From Uranotaenia lowii (Eukaryota; Arthropoda; Insecta; Diptera; Culicidae): a stretch of 64,000 nt of DNA. Where the stretch lies: positions 229,045,961 through 229,109,960 of the forward strand of contig NC_073693.1 of the NCBI RefSeq assembly GCF_029784155.1. Reading direction: 5' to 3'. The position numbers were made by a program, and so were the translations under genes. Position 1 is the first letter of the stretch. Each line of letters starts with the position of its first letter. The notes under the pieces are model-generated. The model saw nothing but the letters and a program-made list of their open reading frames with translations, ran no database searches and was not told where the DNA came from. Shown in pieces: positions 22,690 to 34,739 of this stretch.

Positions 22690-22954
22690 TCACATAGTTC
22701 CTCAATTTGTTGACCTGAGGCGAACAGAGCACTATCAATCAGGGCAATATGAGCGTTTTCTGCCGTATAATCTAGCAGCGAATTCAACTTAACCCTCAAA
22801 CAGGAATCGAACTCGAGTCTACTGATTACCTCTCCGACACCTTACCAATAGGCCAAATCGTTAGATGAAACAAGTCAGCTGTAGCTCTAGTTATTATTCA
22901 GTTGACTTCATCGAGTCGAATTTGCTGCGAAATTCCCCGGCAGAAAACGCTCAT
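22690..22954 (-). repeat. tRNA-derived SINE-like repeat with inverted flank
   Basis: On the minus strand TGGCCTATTGG (A-box-like, within 22840-22855) and GAGTTCGATTC (B box, 22804-22814) have the spacing of an internal Pol III promoter. The intervening sequence is tRNA-like, and a non-tRNA body follows toward 22690. ATGAGCGTTTTCTGCCG at 22749 recurs inverted at 22937-22954 (CGGCAGAAAACGCTCAT), so two copies may sit head to head, or this is a composite element. Confidence 0.55.
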
Positions 22955-23249
22955 CATTCTTATACCACTTTTACTGCACTGCCCCAATGGAGGTTCTCAT
23001 TATGCCCCTACTACTGATTCTCATCTTTTGGCAAAAAAAAATTAAAATGCAATTTTGAACGTTTCAATCTGCTTTTTCAATTTTTAATCCGTTAGGAAAT
23101 AAACTTTTTAAGTGTCTGAACAGGAAACCAAAAAGTTACTCAAAAATAAAATCTGTTTTCTATAATTAAATGAGTGTCCTTCTTAAAGTGGCCATTAAAA
23201 CCTTATCTCTTCAAATGTGAATAAATCCGGGCAACATCCGGTCAGTATA

Positions 23250-23647
23250 CAGACTCCGTTCGATTTTGGCAACATTCGATTTTGGCAACATCCGAGCTAA
23301 AACCGTTCGTTTTTGGCAACATCCAAAAAGACAGTTTTTTTTGTCACTTTTTTTTTATTTTCATTTCAAATTAATCAAAATTAATGTAAAACATAATATA
23401 AGTATGAAATTTTTCAATTCGGCTTAATTATAATAGTTTTTAACAGTAAAAACATGATTTTTTTTATGTTTTGCTGCTTAAAACTAAAATAGTTGAGCTA
23501 AATTGAAAAATGTTATGCTAATATAAGGTTTTACATCAATTTTGACTAAATTGAAATAAAAATTAAAAATAAAAAAGTGACAAAAAAACCGTTCGATTTT
23601 GGCAACATAAAATTTACGGGCGTGTTGCCAAAAACGAACGGGGTCTG
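23250..23647. repeat. Foldback MITE, TA-flanked
   Basis: Left end CAGACTCCGTTCGATTTTGG and right end reverse complement CAGACCCCGTTCGTTTTTGG form terminal inverted repeats. TA lies directly outside both ends, as in Tc1/mariner-type insertions. Complementarity continues inward (TTTTTGTCACTTTTTT against AAAAAAGTGACAAAAA), so most of the 398 bp folds back. No coding sequence. Confidence 0.8.
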
Positions 23648-23718
23648 TATTACAATATACGATCCGGCCGGCCCAGATTTATTTCGAAAACTTCATTGAA
23701 AAACCGGGCAATCTGCAA

Positions 23719-25572
23719 TCTTCTAATATATAAAGATGAGTTGGACTATATATGTTTGTTTGTATGCACCTTATAGAAATCCACACCGCTTAACCGATCA
23801 GCCTGAAATTTGGTACAGTTATGTAGTTGGACCAGGGTAAGGTTTTAGTAATAGTTCTGAGCCCCTCCCACCTAAGAAAAGGGACCCTCCCATACAACTT
23901 TCGGTTTTATTGACACGAATCAAAAGTCATGGCACCCATTTTGTCATCCGATTTTTTTTTCCTTTGGCGGGGTTATTTTCACCATCACCATGGGCCGGGC
24001 ATTAGAAACGATCATCCAGAGTTCACGTGTACTGAAAGCAAATCAAAGCCTTCTAATGATTAAAATTTTGATAGCGAAGTTTTTGGCGGGCTTTTTTTCG
24101 TCTACTGTTCGTAGCACTGGGCACAAGCACGTGGTTCTTGGATGAAATAATAAATCTACTTTTGGGATAAGAAAAACTTATCGCATGTTAGGAATAAATT
24201 GATTAGAACGGTGATTTTCAAAGTGGTCCCAACCGCCGCTGGGACCACTTTGAGAGTCAACAAGAATATGCAGTAGGTGAAGTATAAATACAATGCATGA
24301 TTCATCTTCATTATGAATTGACTTCTTCAGTTGAATTATTTTTTTGAATAAAAACTATTGTTCTAACTTTTAAGAACCAACAATTTTTAATTTTTTTTTT
24401 TGAATTCCTCATAGGGAAAGAAACTATATTAACGGTTGTGAGTTGAAGGCTGCGATCACAATGTCTTGATTGTCGTGTAGAAATTTATTCAAAAGGCAGG
24501 TTAGAGAATCAAACGTGCATATTCTGGAAAAAGTTGAAAACAAATCCTACGCATAAAACTTTTAGTAATTAAATCTGAAGTTGTTATTTTATACAATTTA
24601 ATTTCATTGGTCACTTTATAAATTTTGATTTATTGTTGGTCCTCAATGTGTTCAATTCTACCATCCAATTATGAGAAAACTGCAGCTTTTAGTAGTGCAA
24701 ATTTATACGAATGATTTCTAAGGATTTTTACATTGATCACTCTTCATGATAATCAATGGAATAGTTGTGTCAAAAAATAGAAAATTGAAATGTAACTCAA
24801 ATAAATGATTCATAATACCATAAAATGGGTGATTTCGGTTTCAAGGTGATGTGTTTTTTTGATAAGCCTAAGCCTAAGATATTGGATTTTCATTAGATAA
24901 CACATGGACAAGATGAAAAGTATATTGTTATCATTTGAAGATTACATAAAAAGACTAAATCTATTCAAGCTTCTCAAAACATAAAAGGTTGATAAGGTTG
25001 CCAGAATTTTTTCGGACGCATCCGGACCGAAAAAGCCTGAGCAACTTTCTGGCACAATCCGCGTAGTTGATTTCAAAATGTTTGACCCAAAATCCAAACC
25101 ACGGAATTATTCAGTAAAAATCAAGAAGTAAACAAAATATTTTTTTCGCCAAATCACATTAGCAGATGAATTTTAGACTTTAAAAATAAGTCAGGTTAAA
25201 ACTTGCCATAAAAAAAATCCTTTTTGAACGTTAAAAAAGAAAATGGTAAAAACTAAATTCAATTTTATGCTTTGTTTTACAAATAAAGTGTATTAAACCG
25301 GGTGAAATCCACGCTTTTTCCAACGAAATCCGGTCAACCGGGCCGGACCGGATTTCCCTCAAATTATGTGTCAAATATTCGGGCAAATCCGGATAAATCC
25401 GAATCTGGAAACCTCAGTTTAAACTTTAAAAAGGCTAACAAAACTTACGAAGCTTACATGGCAAAACAATGATGATGAATGATGAATAAATAGCTTTTAA
25501 AATTTCGAAAAGTCAAATCAATTTTTGATTATCTTTTTTGTGAGCCCGAGCAAGGCCGGGTAAATCAGCTAG
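23719..25572 (+). mobile_element. Helitron-type non-autonomous element
   Basis: Starts TCTTCTAATATATAAAGATG after host A and ends with a CCCGAGCAAGGCCGGG hairpin, then CAGCTAG before host T. The first 300 bp resemble the start of the element at 25753: TTTGTTTGT run, ACCGATCAGCCTGAAATTTGG, CATACAACTTTCGG, AAGTCATGGCACCCATTTT, TTTCCTTTGGCGG. The inverted duplication begins inside it at 24247. No replicase is present. Confidence 0.65.
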
Positions 25573-28500
25573 TACTTACTATAGAAGTCTCCGCGAAATA
25601 AAACCTAACCCTACAGAATAATAAGAAGCGTTTGACAGCGAGCTCCACGCTTAATCCATTCCCCTTTTTTTGTGTTTTTATCACATGGTTGGCCTTGCCG
25701 TGGTAGTATCTGCAATGCATGTTATAAACATGTATCAGATACTATGTTGAAATCTATATATATAAAAATGAATGTTTGTCTGTCTGTCTGTTCCCTATAG
25801 ACTCGGAAACTACTGAACCGATCATCGTCAAAATTGGCATCTGAGGGTTTTTGAGGCCGGGGATGGTTTCTGTAATAGTCAAAACTCCATCCGACTTAAG
25901 GAAGGAGAGGCTTCCATACAAAATTTGTAGTTTTTCGAAACAAATTAAAGTCATGACATCCATTTTCTTGAGATTTTTTTTCCTTTGGGCGGTTTGTTTT
26001 TCGTCTCTATGGTAGAGGCGTCGCGAGCCAACGTCGCCAAAGGAAAGTAACCCAGGCATAGCATACTGATCAGTAGGAATATTTTGGCGCGTATTTCTCA
26101 ACCAAGCATATTTTCTTTGAGGTGTTTGTTTTTCGTCTCCATGGGCGAGCAAACGTCGTCGCAACAGGATAGTAACCAAAGCACACTGTTCATTAATTGC
26201 TGGAAAATTTAACAATAAGGCGCCAGTTTCTCAAACACGTGGGGCGATATGCAACCTAGATGTGTTTTTTTCTTGCTTATTTGATTTGTACACAGCACGT
26301 GGTAATAAATGACGCCTAGATGTGACACGGATTGGTATTTTATCAATCGAATCAAAACCAATTGAAAGATTTGCAAAAATACTTCCATATTTAGTTCGTG
26401 TTAATGTAGGTAGCATTCAACTTTTCATTCAAGGAACATTAGAACATGTTTAAACGTTCAACTTTTTCCGTTAAAAAAAAAATTAAAAATTATGTTTTCT
26501 TCTAGAAATTGTTACTTCGGCCCAAATAAACAACTGAAACGAACTTAGAAATGAAAATGGGAGCTTTTTATTTTAAATAATTCTGAAAAAACCATCGTAC
26601 TTTTTGCTTACATACCAATTCAAGTACGTACTTAACATGAAAAGTGTTTTTGTGTTACATGGCTGCATAAAAGAGACTTTTGATCCGCTTCGTTTTTGAA
26701 AAGCGAGACTTTAGAACTGATATTCAACTGGACGCAAAAATTTTAAGAGAACACACTGTGGGGTAAGGGCAAACGTCGAACTTTTAACAAATTCATCTTC
26801 AAAATGATTCAATAAGATTCAATGGAAAGACCAGAAGGGGTATTCCGAATGTTGAAACTGCAGCGGATATTGAAAATTCTTAAATGTCTTTGTAAATGAA
26901 GGTCATTCCCTTTGAACAGCATTCGTTAAAAGTGGAGTAACAAACATAAATTTATATTGCAGGAATACTGCAGATATATCAGTGAAACTTGATAGAACAA
27001 AAAACAGGAATTCAAATTAAATCCATTTTAAAGCCATTACTCTGACGCATCTGTAAATAAGCTTTGCATTGACACTTGCCCCAATATACGGGACAAATGT
27101 AAACTTAGAAATTTGTTTTTGCCTACATTTTTTAATATTTGACTTTCAAAGAGAAAATTAAAAAAACGCTGAGAACTTATTTAGTGATGCAACTGATTTT
27201 TTTTTTAATATTTATATGTTTACCGTAGTAAATTTATTTCAAAAAAAAAGAAATTTGCACTGTATTTAATACATAACTAATTTAATATATTGTTCTATAC
27301 CATGATAAGTGCTGTTTGGGTATCGAGCCTGTTAAATTTGCCTACCTTCTTCAAGCAGGGGGGGACAAAATTGAAAAAGATGGGAGAGCTCCCAAAAAGT
27401 TTTTTTTGGGTACAGAGTACAAATTTCAGATCTTGAAAAACGAGTTTAGAGTTCAAGTTTCAGTAAATAATATATACCATCGTTGAATTGCAATTCAGAA
27501 CTGCAGCTGCAGCTCTCATTTCAAAGTTGTTGGTTCTGAAGTATGATGAGGTTTGATTTAAAAATATGCTCTCTAAAATCTAAATTTGAATAAATTTTTA
27601 CAAATTACATTTATTTCCGGAAGGTGTAGCAAAGCACAACGGGTCAGCTAGTTATTTTTAAAAATAAGAAACGCAAGTTTTTCATTTTCCAGGATACATA
27701 CAAGTTTTGGCCATGTTGGTGTTGGAAGAAGAAGAAGAAGAAGAAGAGGAAAATTGAGTAGATAGTTGTTTCATTTTCATGAAACTGTGAATGAAATAAA
27801 TCCAAACTTACACAAAGCAAAAATCATAAAAAGGTTGTCGGTTTGTTTAACTCGAAATTCCAGACTGGTAATTAATTTAGAGCTCCATTCTCTGCGAACG
27901 TGTGTTACAACAAAGTTTTATCAATGCTTATGCACTCACCGAAAGGGGCAAAAAATTCTGCACATTACAAACTCTTTTATTCGTCTTCGCCATGCATTGT
28001 GGGCGGCTTAGTCCTCCAGAGATAAGTTTCTCGCTGAGTGAGATCCTCGTGTGGCAAGGTTTTTACGGGTTTACCTTCCCTATGTGAAAGAATATTATCT
28101 AAAAGTGTTGATATCTACCGTGCAACTCTTCAGCAGGGTGGTTTCTTAATAATGAGTAGCCAGGATCCCACACAAAGTCAAATCCCTGACGAGGTGAATT
28201 TTTCATGAATTATGCTAATAAAAATAAATATAATATTTTAATCTCATTTGGGCTGTCACGCTCGGAAGCAGCTCCACACATTTCCCGCAACTCATCCAGC
28301 CAGCCAACCGAAGGGAGAGAATAAAAAAAGTACCACCCAGAAGAGAATCTCATTCACGTATGTGCTTTCAGGATGTTTCCGCTTCCTTCCTCTCCTCCGA
28401 CTTACTTCCCCCCACTTTTTACTCATTATTTAGCCCATATTCACGTTTATCGGTGGGCTTTCGCAATAAGTTACTCCGTTGCCGGATATGAAATCGTTCG

Positions 28501-28713
28501 CTGGGTGTTGAAAGGCGACACAGGAATAAAAGTATTACCGGTGTGGAGTTGCGACTACGACACGCGTTGCTTGGTTGGTTAGAATAGGGAGATAGGAACA
28601 GTCGCTAGTGGTTGAGGACACACAACAAAAAAAACCGCTTCCACCGCACTTTCACGAGACAAAGTTGTCCGGTTAGGCCTGGGGCGTCTGGAAGGGTTCG
28701 ACGCTACTTCAAG
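24247..28713. repeat. Right arm of large inverted duplication
   Basis: Reverse-complement partner of 14949-17529, interrupted by a 1.9-kb Helitron at 25753. It begins ACTTTGAGAGTCAAC, the mirror of the gap-edge sequence, and ends GACGCTACTTCAAG at 28713, just before the CR1-like LINE. The (GAA)n tract here is slightly shorter than in the left arm. Confidence 0.9.
25753..27651 (+). mobile_element. Helitron-type element with preserved empty site
   Basis: Starts TCTATATATATAAAAATG and ends GGGTCAGCTAG. The host reads GTTGAAA before it and TTATTTTTAAAAATAAG after it. The left duplication arm keeps the unoccupied site GTTGAAATTATTTTT, so the insertion is cleanly between A and T with no duplication, as expected for a Helitron. 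The interior has a TCTGTCTGTCTGT run, CTATAGACTCGGAAAC, and TTTCCTTTGGGCGG near the start. No replicase or helicase motif is seen; a 153-codon open frame on the minus strand has no recognised domain. Likely non-autonomous. Confidence 0.8.
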
Positions 28714-28763
28714 ACAAACTAATATGTACCTACCTTAAGAAAATCAAACTCTGCTAATATTTA

Positions 28764-29220
28764 GGCATGCGATCTGGTGATCAGTGGAATCCCTCACATA
28801 AACGGCGAGTACCTGCGCGACTATTTCAACTCTATTTGCGTACACCTAGGCTGGAACACTTGCGAAATACCGGCTGTGGACATTCGACGCTTGAAATCCG
28901 GGTCTGGTGACGATGGAAAGAAAAGTCTTATTGCTGTTCAGTTTGCGCCAAGGAATTCTCGTGACGATTTTTTCAATTCGTATCTGCGGAAATGTGACCT
29001 CCAGCTAAAACATCTGGGACTGAATTCGGACAACAGGATATTCATCAACGAGAATCTTCCGGTTGCTGCTCGTCGAGTGAAGGTAGCTGCTTTACGTTTG
29101 AAGAGGTCTGGTAAGCTGACAACCGTTTTCTCCAAGCTTGGCGTTGTATATGTTAAACGCACGGTTGATAGTATTGCTATCCCCATTTACACCGAGAATG
29201 AACTGAATGAATTTTTGTAA
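28764..29220 (+). pseudogene. CR1-like ORF1, C-terminal part
   Basis: An open frame entering mid-protein (ACDLVISGIPHINGEYLRD) and ending in a normal stop at 29218-29220. ORF1 proteins bind the element RNA. Its tail (NRIFINENLPVAARRVKVAA, then KLGVVYVKRT) resembles the C-terminal domain shared by CR1-type ORF1 proteins and the baculovirus FP25K family; that match is from memory of the pattern. The N-terminal PHD finger and coiled coil expected in this family are absent because of 5' truncation. A fragment of such a PHD finger lies separately at 54719-54913. Confidence 0.6.
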
Positions 29221-29387
29221 ATCTGTTCACTTTTAAGTTGTATAATTGATTGGTTTTCTGTAACATTGTGAAGATTTTATTGATCGAGTTTTCCCGATAA
29301 TTTTTATATTGATGTGGTGTATAGTAACCAATATTGTGAAATTCAAACAAGGAGCTAGTTTAAATAATTATTATAAAAAAAAAACTG

Positions 29388-32164
29388 TTTTTGAATCCCA
29401 TACAACTGCCTGCTAATTTTAACACTACATTTGCTAATATTCCTGGTGCTGTTTTAAATGCTGTTCTAGTCCCTGGGAAGTTGAACATTTGTCATGGAAA
29501 TGCTCAAAGTTTGTGCGCTCGTAACTTAAACAAACTGGATGAGCTACGCCTGACCTTTGTAGAATCTAAAGTAGAAATTGCTTGTTTTACTGAATCTTGG
29601 CTAACCAAAAAGAATAATGAGCGCGAGCTTATGGTTAAAGGGCACTCCATATATCGTAACGATCGAAATTATAAGCGCGGGGGTGGAATCATTGTTTATT
29701 CGAAAGAGCATCTACGCGTGAAACAAGTGTTTCAAACACAGTTGTCTCGCGATTCTGTGGACAAGACTGAGTGTCTGGCTCTGGAAATCCAATTGAGATT
29801 TGATAAAATATTGCTGTTTGTTATTTATAATCCGCCGGATAACGATTGCTTTCCTTTTCTGGAGCAGAAACTTGTTGATCTTGCCACATTGTATGAAAAT
29901 ATGTTTCTAATTGGAGACTTTAACACTGACCTTTTGCAACACAGTAGAAAACGCACACTCCTAGAAACTGTTCTCCAGAATTTTTCGATCAGTACAGTTA
30001 ATAAAGAACCTACATTTTTTCACGAAAACGGATGTTCCCAGCTGGATCTTTTTCTGTCAAGTCAAAGCAATAAAGTTATTCGCTTTGGACAAGTTAGTTT
30101 CTCCTGTTTATCGCAACATGACCTAATTTTCGGTTCGTTAGATTTCAACGTAGTACCAAGCCCTGTAGTGAACGTTTTTCGTGACTATAAAAATCCTGAT
30201 ACAAGCGGCATCGAAAACGCGTTACGGTCACTTAACTGGGAAAGTTTTTACTTAATGGAAAATCCAGATGACATGTTGCATTTCGTAAACAGGATTTTAT
30301 GCTTAATTCATGAAAACTTTGTGCCCTTACGAACTTCTTCCGCTCGAAAAAATGCAAATAACTGGTTCAACCACTCAGTGCGAAAAGCTATATTAGAGAG
30401 GAACCTAGCTTATAACGACTGGCGTAGAGCTCCACCACACCTGAAAGATTTTAAACGAAGAAGATATAACACTCTACGAAACCAAACTAACTCTCTTATT
30501 ACCAGAACTTAAAAACAACACCCGCATCAATTCCAATGTGCTATGGAAACGCGTAAAAAGTCTCGGTGTTGGTAAGGTTAAAACAACGCAGGCGTGTAGT
30601 TTTGATCCAGATGTAGTAAACCAAAAATTTTCGTCCAACTACTCAATAGATGATGGTCATCGGCAGTTTAGGGCTTTTGCAGAGCCATCACCATTAAACT
30701 TCTGTTTTCGGCCAGTTGCATGGTGGAAAGTTGTTAACTCCGTTTGTGATATAAAATCGAATGCTGAAGGCTTAGATCGCGTACCCATAAAGTTGATTAA
30801 ACTTGTGCTGCCGTTAATTGCCCATCATTTAACTCACCTGTTTAATGTGATCATAAGAACATCTATCTATCCTGACTGCTGAAAAAATGCATTTGAAGAA
30901 AAAGCCCCAACTGAGTACACTTGAAAATCTAAGACCCATAAGCATACTTTGTGCTCTTTCCAAAGCGTTTGAAAAAATAATGAAGGACCAAATGTCAACA
31001 TTCATAAACAACAACAATTTGCTGACAGATGCTCAAGCTGGTTTCCGCAAAGGTCAGAGTGTGAAAACAGCAGTAATTCGTGTTTACGATGAACTTGCAG
31101 CGGCAGTGGATAAAAAACTTTCAGGTGTGTTACTTTTGCTTGATTTTAGCAAGGCTTTTGACACTATTTTACATAGAAAACTTTGTGACAAGCTTGTCGA
31201 ACAATTTCATTTTTCGAACGCTGCTGTTCGGCTGATTGAATCGTACTTAACGAATAGAATGCAAACAGTTTTTTGCGAAGAATTATTCTCACGGAGTACT
31301 CACGTAACCTCTGGCGTTCCGCAAGGCTCCATTCTTGAGCCGCTTCTTTTTACGTGTTACATCAACGACTTGCCTCTGGTGTTGAAACATTGTGCTATCC
31401 AACTATATGCTGATGATGTCCAGCTCTATGCTGTCGATCGGAATCGGAACTCAAATGAACTTGTCAGGCTGGTCAACGAAGATCTAGCAAGAGTTGCTGC
31501 GTGGTGTTTGAGAAATGGACTACTAGTGAACCATACCAAAAGCAAGGCACTGTATATAACCAAATCTAGAAGGCAAGCTGTCCATGGTTCTCTCCCCAAT
31601 ATCTTCATCAACGATGAGCAAATCCACTGGAGCAAAACTGCGAACAATCTTGGATATATATTTAACGAAAATTTATTGTGGGACGATCTGATCATGCAAC
31701 AATGTGGAAAAGTTTACGGCTGTTTGCGCAATCTTTACAGAAGTACATACACCGCACCAACCAATACAAAAACTTGTTTGTTTAAAGCCTTGATCCTCCC
31801 ACATTTTCTGTTTGGTGATGTACTCCATGTTCGCCCTAGTTCTGGTGCACTGAATAGACTGAATGTTGCATTAAATTGTTGCGTGCGATATGTCTATGGC
31901 CTAAACCGATACGATCGAGTAAGTCGTCTACAAAGCAATCTCATTGGATGTTCTTTGAAAAATTTCTATGCATTCAGATCCTGCATGTTTATGCGTAAGC
32001 TTGCTTCGACTCGTTATCCCCCCGCACTATTTGATAAGCTCATATGCGCTCAAGGAAGCCGTTTGCGCAATTTTGTTGTGCCTACTAATAGGACCACTTT
32101 GCATGCAAATTCTCTTTTTGTGAGAGGTGTTGTCAACTACAACTCATTACCCCCAAAATGTTAA
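29388..32164 (+). pseudogene. CR1-like ORF2 (endonuclease-RT), frameshifted
   Basis: Encodes target-nicking endonuclease then reverse transcriptase. Endonuclease blocks: GNAQSLCARN, FTESWLT, RGGGIIVYSKEHL, LIGDFNTD, SQLDLFLSS and SQHDLIFGSL, in one frame to a stop at 30510-30512. The next piece (30538-30882) is in a second frame and ends at a TGA where Trp is usual (YPDC*KNAF). RT continues in a third frame from about 30890: NLRPISIL, QAGFRKGQS, LLDFSKAFD, VTSGVPQGSI, LYADDVQLY, NHTKSKALYI, NLGYIF. YADD is intact, but the usual GP after SIL reads EP. So the copy has two frameshifts and a nonsense change, and is inactive though recent enough to be largely readable. Confidence 0.85.
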
Positions 32165-32397
32165 GCGTATACAATCAGAAGCCATTTTTAAAAGAGAATG
32201 CCTGAACTATTGGAAACAGCACCAGAATTAGCAGCCGCGTTGGATTCATACTTTGAAAATTATTAGTTATAGGAAAATAACATAGAATAGGATTCAAATA
32301 AGTGAACGTGACAAATGTGTATGTCGGAAGTAGTAATTAAAAAGAATATTGTATTCTTACTCTACTGGATCAATAAACAAACAAACAAACAAACAAA

Positions 32398-33399
32398 CAT
32401 GTTCGTTGACACATTATCAGAAATTGGAAGTACAGTAAGTAGAGCATATGTACACAATCGTAAAGCATGTAACGGTTCCAACTAAAAAAACACTGCTTCA
32501 AATTCTTCAAATTTATTAGCTTTAAGTTTCCGAAAGTGTAGTGATAATTATTTTATTATTTTTCCAAAAACTGGTGGCTCGATATGTACGTAGGAATGTT
32601 TCAATGTTTTCTTTCAAAATAAATCACATATTGCTCCAAACGACATGAGTGTCATTTGAATGTTTATGAGGCTTAATTCGTGGAAAAAATGCTTGGCTAA
32701 TTCAAAATCGCTGTCATGATAATTTTACCAATTCTACGTTATTGTATTTTCAACCATGGTATAGTATTGCACTAATTTAGTATTTTGAGTAATATAGAAA
32801 TTAAATGATTTTAATTAGTATACACCTGGTAATTTTTGACAGCTCACAACTTTAGTTGTCAAAAATACTAGGAACGTGATAATTTCATGTAACTTCTTGT
32901 TGTAAATGCAGGTTTCAGTGGTAGAATAGAGTTCATCTTTATTCATGTTTCTTCATTCTAACCATTACACAACAACACAATTCATTAGTGATTGCTATTG
33001 TCGCACTCTCCTCTTATCATATTCCCTAGCCAGGAAAATACTTATTTCTCAATGAGTACTTTGATACTCTTACTCAGAATATCTGGCAGAACTGTTGTGT
33101 TACCACAAACCCAAATTGAGTTTTCTTGCCTGTGATGATGTAAACATTTATACCGCGTTTATCATCATCACCTTTCATCAGCAACCATCTATGATCTATT
33201 GTTCTCGATTGCGAATTGAACATAGCAAGAAGAACCAAAACAAACAGCATGTATTGCAGCAGGAAATTTAAAAAGGTAATTCAGAGGACAAGTTGAAACT
33301 TCAACTACATTTAACGAAAACTTAGGCAAACAATAATAAGCCATCTTCAAAAATTTTAATACTAAAACTATCTTTTAAGAGCTTCAGAATAGCCAAATC
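32398..33399. other. AT-rich intergenic DNA
   Basis: About 1 kb between two LINEs. I see no gene, RNA or repeat end in it. Confidence 0.55.
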
Positions 33400-33587
33400 G
33401 ACCCGCCAGCGTGTGTGCTGCGTCTTCAGTCGTCCTGGCCATGAGTTCGTTGGAGGTGACGGAGTTCTTCAGGCCTCTTCTCCATGCAAGTACCAGTTTA
33501 TGTTAAGAAAATGCCCTTTGCGTAAGTATCCTGTTTCCACTTTATCACAGATGCACTCCGTCAAATATTCCGGACCTAGTATATTCT

Positions 33588-34610
33588 ATGACTTCTTCTG
33601 GGCCTCCAGCACCAGGACGCAACGAGCTAGGAATTACGGAGACCCCAGAGCCCTTCGACTCATTCGCGCTGTTTCCTGCCAGCTTCAATAGTCGTCTCGG
33701 CCCTGAGTTCGTCTGTGAAGGGGTTCTCAAGCCTGCGTTAACTGGCAAGTATTATATCACCGGCAGTCTTACTCCGCCTGATGGAATTTGCCATTCTAGT
33801 GATCGTCGTTCCTGTTTTGCTTCTGAATCGGCCGTCTCGATAAACATTTACTATCAGAATGATGGTGGTGTCAATTCTTGCTTGATTGACTATTTCCTAG
33901 CCACTTCGTGTTCCTGCTACGACATTATAGCCTTTACTGAAACATGGCTTAACGACCGCACTCTATCTAGTCAGGTAATCGGCTCTGATAATGCAGTGTA
34001 TCGTTGCGATCGAAGTCCACTCAACAGCAAATAGTCAACCGGAGGCGGTGAGTTACTTGCTGTTATATCTAAACTCTTCGCCATGCTTAATGAAGGTGAT
34101 TCTTGGGATAATATGGAACTTCTTTGGAACTGATGCAGATCGGAACCCTCCTGATCGTTCCAGTGACCTGGTAGTATGGTGCTTTTCACAAGGCGGTTTT
34201 CCGTTTCCAGATCCTGTGCGTTCTTCTTTCATGGCACTCTGCAGCGTCTACTAAGATGCCTTAAGCATAGCGACTCTACGTCAGATAAATAACATTGAAA
34301 ACGAGAACGGCAGTATGCTTAGCCTCTGTTTTGATAACGATGGGTTCAAGATTCCGACGATCGATTTAGCTGTCCTACATCACCCAGCTCTAGTGGTCTA
34401 ACTTGGTGCTGCTAGGCTATATTCTTCCATTGATAAAATGTTTTACTATAAAGATCTCAAGAATATGGATTCCGAAGCAATCTTGCGCGTTCTGGAATCC
34501 ATCGAATGGGAAGTCGAGCTTGATCTTTCTGATCCCAGCGCAGCTGTCGAGACATTTACGAATATCCTTAACTACACCACCATGTGCCGAATCGTAGCGT
34601 AGATGCTAAC
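33588..34610 (+). pseudogene. Jockey-like endonuclease region
   Basis: The endonuclease half of a LINE ORF2. Readable blocks: INIYYQNDGGVNS, YDIIAFTETWLNDRTLSSQ, VYRCDRSPLNS, then in shifted frames GGGELLAVISKL, INNIENENGSMLSLCFDNDG, HHPALVV and ILRVLESIEWEVELDLSD. The first frame stays open to 34034 and later parts require frame changes and skip stops. Upstream sequence (33413 on) may be ORF1 or leader but carries no motif I recognise. Confidence 0.65.
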
Positions 34611-34724
34611 CACGGGCTCGGTGGGTCACTTTAGAACCACGGCAACTGAAGACAGATAAAAAACGTGCCCTTCCAAACTATAACAAGCACAAGTCGCTTT
34701 ACGCTCAGAACCAATACCCCTTAA

Positions 34725-34739
34725 CTGAACTCGACATAT
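34725..34739. repeat. 15-bp target duplication (left)
   Basis: CTGAACTCGACATAT, repeated exactly at 36465-36479, brackets the RTE copy. Confidence 0.95.

Larger units (their letters stand above)
28763..32397 (+). mobile_element. CR1-like LINE, 5'-truncated
   Basis: A two-ORF non-LTR retrotransposon: ORF1 remnant (28764-29220), ORF2 (29388-32164), 3' UTR, and a short (AAAC)n tail at about 32372-32397, typical of LINEs that end in simple repeats. It begins about 50 bp after the end of the inverted duplication. RT motifs resemble the CR1 group, which includes T1 and Q of mosquitoes. Frameshifts make it inactive. Confidence 0.75.

Noticed and set aside
25754..26215. 153-codon minus-strand frame in the Helitron
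   Set aside because: No replicase, helicase or other motif; it starts at the element end and overlaps Helitron terminal sequence.
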